26,451 nucleotides of DNA from NCBI GenBank assembly GCA_028825345.1, contig JAPKAJ010000004.1:1-26451 (forward strand), in the 5' to 3' direction. How positions within the stretch are numbered: position 1 is the first letter of the stretch; each line of letters opens with the position of its first letter. Shown here one piece after another: positions 23,699 through 26,451 of the stretch. A model generated the notes under the pieces. It was given only the letters and a program-made list of their open reading frames with translations. It was not told where the DNA came from and did not search any database. Origin of the DNA: Arenicellales bacterium. Lineage in GTDB: Bacteria; Pseudomonadota; Gammaproteobacteria; Arenicellales; UBA868. Made by a program: the position numbers and the translations under genes.

Positions 23699-23723
23699 TT
23701 TTTGTGCGGACACGACGGTGAAC

Positions 23724-25247
23724 ATGGAAAAAGAAAAAGAAATCCGAAAAGGAGGCCGCACAGCGCGACGTGCGAAACGTATTAACGCGCCGATTGTGCA
23801 TAACCCGGCCCTGATACCCAATGTGCCGGTGTATGAAGTTGCCAACGAAGAAGGGGTTGAGCAGATTCACGAACTGGCGATGCGAATCGTCGAAGAGATC
23901 GGGGTGGACTTTCGCGAAGACGCAGCACTTCAGACCTGGAGAAAAACCGATGCCGAAATCGACGGTCAACGGGTACGTGTAGGGCGCGAAACTCTGCTCA
24001 GCCTCGTCGATAAGGCGCCCTCTGAGTACACCCATCATGGCCGCAATTCAGAGCGCACCGTGAACGTGGGTAGGTCATCGATGGTGGTATCACCTTCCTA
24101 CGGCCCCCCATTTATCTACGATCTCGATGGAGTCCGACGCACAGCCACACTGGAAGATCTCAATAACCTGCAAAAACTCAACCACATGGCCTCAAGCGTG
24201 CATATCGCCGGTGGGCCGGTGGTAGAACCGATGGATATACCGGTACCGTACCGCCACCTGTATATGGCTTACAGCGGTTTTAAGTACTCGGATAAACCGA
24301 TCGTCGGCAATGTCACCTCTGCTGCGCGGGCGCAGGATACGGTGGACATGTGCAAGATCGTATTCGGTGATGATTTTGCAGTAAATAACTGTTGTACGAC
24401 ATCGCTGATTAACGCCAACTCACCGCTGGTCTGGGACGAGACCATGCTCGGGGCGTTGCGGATTTATGCCCAGAACAATCACGCCGTGATGTGCTCGCCT
24501 TTTTCAATGGCGGCTGCGTCCACCCCGGCCAGTAACGTCGGTACTATGGCAATAGTTACCGCTGAAGCACTCATGGCAATCGCCTATGCGCAACTGATTC
24601 GACCGGGAGCGCCGATGCTGTTCGGGGTGCCGGCCATGACCGTGGCACTCAATACGGGTGCCCCGGTCCATGGCAGTCCGGATTCAGCGATCGTGCAGTT
24701 TCTGGCCGGCCAGATGGCACGACGTTACCAAGTGCCCCACCGCGCCATTGCCAACTGTGCCACATCGAAGTCCGCCGATATGCAGGGAGCTTACGATTCC
24801 ATGTGGGGGCTTTTCCCCTCATTTTTAAGCGGCGCCCAGTGGATCACCATGGCAGGCGGCATGATGGAAGGCACACTGGGGGTGGGTTACGCCAAAACCG
24901 TTATCGACTTTGAGCAATTGGATGCGTTCTACCATTTCTGCCAGGGACCTCACTTTGACGATCTGGATGAGATCTTTGAAACCATTAAAGAAGTCGGGCC
25001 TGGCGGGCACTTTCTGGGCACCGCCCATACCCGCAAGGCCAATCTTTTCATCTTTCCTTCCCAGAACAACGTCACCTTTGAGCAGTGGGAAGCTGAAGGC
25101 CGCAAGAGCTCCGAGCAGGTTGGACTAGACAAGGCCCGCCGTTGGCTGGCCCGTTATGAAGCACCGGCCATGGACCCTGCTCTGGATCAGCAACTCAAAG
25201 CATTTATCGCCAAACGTGAATCAGAGGTTCCGAACACTTTGCTATAA
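23724..25247 (+). CDS. MttB-superfamily (non-pyrrolysine) methyltransferase
   Basis: The 507-residue protein is an MttB-family methyltransferase. It has an N-terminal VEQIHELAMRIVEEIGVDF helix, the AGGPVVEPMD and KPIVGNVTSA barrel strands, and a C-terminal FEQWEAEGRKSSEQ and RRWLARYEAPAMDPALDQ tail. There is no in-frame amber codon, so it belongs to the pyrrolysine-free branch that includes glycine-betaine:corrinoid methyltransferase MtgB. The open frame extends upstream into the flavoprotein gene (to 23610); ATG 23724 is chosen because it lies 25 bp after that stop and begins a basic MEKEKEIRKGGRTARRAKR leader seen in family members. GTG 23718 is also possible. Its partner corrinoid protein and reactivase are not in the window. 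Together with the DMGDH-like gene it suggests stepwise demethylation of a betaine. Confidence 0.92.
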   Translation: MEKEKEIRKGGRTARRAKRINAPIVHNPALIPNVPVYEVANEEGVEQIHELAMRIVEEIGVDFREDAALQTWRKTDAEIDGQRVRVGRETLLSLVDKAPSEYTHHGRNSERTVNVGRSSMVVSPSYGPPFIYDLDGVRRTATLEDLNNLQKLNHMASSVHIAGGPVVEPMDIPVPYRHLYMAYSGFKYSDKPIVGNVTSAARAQDTVDMCKIVFGDDFAVNNCCTTSLINANSPLVWDETMLGALRIYAQNNHAVMCSPFSMAAASTPASNVGTMAIVTAEALMAIAYAQLIRPGAPMLFGVPAMTVALNTGAPVHGSPDSAIVQFLAGQMARRYQVPHRAIANCATSKSADMQGAYDSMWGLFPSFLSGAQWITMAGGMMEGTLGVGYAKTVIDFEQLDAFYHFCQGPHFDDLDEIFETIKEVGPGGHFLGTAHTRKANLFIFPSQNNVTFEQWEAEGRKSSEQVGLDKARRWLARYEAPAMDPALDQQLKAFIAKRESEVPNTLL

Positions 25248-25250
25248 GCA

Positions 25251-25265
25251 GGCATTTTGAATGCC
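25251..25265 (+). terminator. possible terminator hairpin after the MttB-like gene
   Basis: GGCATT-TTG-AATGCC is a perfect 6-bp hairpin three bases after the stop. There is no following T-tract, so a Rho-independent terminator is doubtful. A second 6-bp hairpin, AAGCCT-AATGAC-AGGCTT, lies at 25332-25349 over the end of the opposing gene. Confidence 0.28.
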
Positions 25266-25335
25266 GCCCCTTAAAGCCGAAACGCACCCCGGTGGCCGCA
25301 ACCCACACGAGGGTGCTTGAAGGGTTGCATGAAGC

Positions 25336-25811
25336 CTAATGACAGGCTTTATTCAAGGCCTTCAAACGCCAGTAGTTGTAGGGCAGTGGTGTCAAAAAAC
25401 CCGCGAGCAGCATCAGTGGGACCACCCACCAGATGATTACTGCGCCACCTGTCACCAGGACGTCCACGATGTTCATCGCGACTTCCATCGAGATCATCGA
25501 GATCAATGACATACCACAGGCGGTACGAAAGGCGCTGGCCAGCGCCATCTGCCGTGAAAGAATCACCGTCTCCAGTACGATCGAAGTGAGCAGGCCATTG
25601 ACCACCGCAAGCACCATGATGGCTGTTACGGGCCAGGGAATTTCAGTGAATTGAAAAAAAGAATCGTCCCAAAATCACCGATCGAGCAACCGATCAGGCA
25701 CCACATCGTGTTTTTTGCAGCCGGCCGCCAGGCGTGCTGACACTTCCAGTTAAAATCAGGCGCAATGCTAAGTGTTCCCATTTTTATAAATTTCTTGTCA
25801 GTAGCGCGCAT
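25336..25811 (-). pseudogene. DUF4396-like small membrane protein, frame broken at a 7-A run
   Basis: Two minus-strand frames join into one protein. The first (25811-25626) encodes MRATDKKFIKM through MWCLIGCSIGDFGTILFF and then runs off to a stop. The second, read from before its own ATG, continues FQFTEIPWPVTAIMVLAVVN and ends LPYNYWRLKALNKACH. The switch falls in seven T residues on the minus strand (plus-strand 25654-25660). One extra T, or a -1 slip, gives a continuous 158-residue product with about four hydrophobic segments. The GCSIGDFG and NYWRL motifs recall DUF4396-type proteins; the function is unknown. The slip site reads T TTT TTC, a textbook -1 heptamer, so programmed frameshifting, a real mutation and a homopolymer sequencing error are all possible. 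It follows the TPR gene by 36 bp on the same strand. Confidence 0.7.
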
Positions 25812-25847
25812 TTATAACGATGCCCTTGATTAGTACTATCATCACGT

Positions 25848-26303
25848 TTAATGAGACTGCCTATAGGTTTCAATCGCCTCTTCAAGGTCATCGAATTCTT
25901 TGCAGCCAAACCAGCAGGTGTTATCGAGTCGCACTAAAAACTCTTCCGCAGCAGCCAGATTATTCATCAGCAAGTGCAGTTCCCCATAATACTCCAGTGC
26001 GCCCCTGTGCCTGGAATCAAGCTTCAGAGCTTTCTCATAATGGGTCCTTGCACGCTCGTAGTTACCCAGCTTACGTTGGGCATAGCCCATCCAGTTATGG
26101 GCATCCGCATTCTTTGGCTCAGCTTTCAGTACATCAGCCAACAGTGGAATGGCGGCCTCAAAATCTTCGGCTTTAATCAACTTTCCTGCCTGCATGAGTT
26201 CGGGGGATTCTTCCTTACCGCCATAACCACCATCTGCCATGACGGAAACACCCAGGGTAAGGGAAATCACAGGAATTAGCAGAAAACCCATCAACTTCTT
26301 CAT
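25848..26303 (-). CDS. secreted tetratricopeptide (TPR) repeat protein
   Basis: The start is set at the ATG at 26303, not the longer frame from 26348, because a GGAGAG ribosome site lies five to six bases before it. The product then begins with a clean signal peptide (MKKLMGFLLIPVISLTLGVS, probable cleavage after VMA-D). The mature protein is about 129 residues with two to three TPR units: AGKLIKAEDFEAAIPLLADV, then DAHNWMGYAQRKLGNYERAR, then a third partial unit. The C terminus carries a short cysteine pair, CWFGC, in front of DDLEEAIETYR. It is probably a periplasmic protein-interaction module. The mature N terminus is Gly-rich (DGGYGGK). It is likely co-transcribed with the downstream DUF4396-like gene. 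Partner and role are unknown. Confidence 0.83.
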   Translation of the reverse strand: MKKLMGFLLIPVISLTLGVSVMADGGYGGKEESPELMQAGKLIKAEDFEAAIPLLADVLKAEPKNADAHNWMGYAQRKLGNYERARTHYEKALKLDSRHRGALEYYGELHLLMNNLAAAEEFLVRLDNTCWFGCKEFDDLEEAIETYRQSH

Positions 26304-26451
26304 TAGATCTCTCCGATCATATTTTCCTAATCTTAAGCCCTGGCGCACGACACGAATGTGACAAGTTGTCTTGGGCCGACCCCTCTTGCTGCCCCGTCCA
26401 AGTCAGTCGACAGGCTTGTCAGAAACAGGCGGGGCACCACCGAGAAAAACA
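26304..26451. other. upstream region of the TPR gene, to window edge
   Basis: This is 148 bp of apparently non-coding sequence. On the minus strand TATGAT, about 20 bases before the TPR start, is a fair -10 box, but no matching -35 box is clear. No gene is recognised at the right edge. Confidence 0.3.

Noticed and set aside
23610..23723. Upstream extension of the MttB-like gene into the flavoprotein gene.
   Set aside because: It would overlap the end of the flavoprotein by about 90 bp and the added residues do not resemble the family; ATG 23724 is well placed.
23724..25247. Pyrrolysine-containing trimethylamine methyltransferase.
   Set aside because: There is no in-frame TAG before the true stop, so this is the pyrrolysine-free branch.

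Overview
The window looks like a chromosomal stretch of a free-living, aerobic, probably marine proteobacterium of moderate GC. I lean towards a gammaproteobacterium, but this is inference from gene style only, because there is no rRNA or other taxonomic marker. Almost every gene is a metabolic enzyme. I see no transcription regulator, transporter, tRNA, insertion sequence or CRISPR array.

Layout. (1) 1-5153: the tail of an MttB-family methyltransferase and a ketopantoate-reductase-like enzyme (+), then a minus-strand pair, the SelO protein AMPylase and a Rieske quaternary-amine-type monooxygenase, then a divergent enolase-superfamily enzyme. (2) 5177-15659: an unusual island. It holds a 1262-residue fusion of an O-carbamoyltransferase to a HemK-like methyltransferase module, three Fe(II)/2-oxoglutarate oxygenases (two PhyH type, one resembling the BesD/HalD amino-acid halogenases but with an intact iron triad), an arginase/agmatinase-family enzyme with an altered substrate loop, a protein made of three RidA domains, the wreck of a second ureohydrolase, and an SDR. 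(3) 15910-20027: a membrane desaturase, two glutathione S-transferases and a CaiB-type CoA transferase. (4) 20192-25247: a plus-strand run of SDR, core-deleted SDR, dimethylglycine/sarcosine dehydrogenase-like flavoprotein and MttB-family methyltransferase. (5) 25336-26303: a frame-disrupted small membrane protein (DUF4396-like) and a secreted TPR protein, both on the minus strand.

How it fits together. Both edges carry N-methylated-amine catabolism (MttB homologues, a DMGDH-like enzyme, a CntA-like Rieske enzyme), so the flanks probably feed betaine-type compounds into one-carbon metabolism. The middle island could make or break down a modified, nitrogen-rich amino acid: amidinohydrolase-type chemistry, oxygenase steps, carbamoylation plus methylation, and RidA proteins that may handle reactive imine or enamine intermediates. 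That pathway is a hypothesis from co-location; each enzyme family call rests on visible motifs.

Signs of decay or assembly trouble recur. Two genes have lost their middles (ureohydrolase at 13687-14051, SDR at 20924-21175), and one gene is split at a seven-A run (25654-25660). The carbamoyltransferase fusion is bracketed by a near-identical 20-bp direct repeat.
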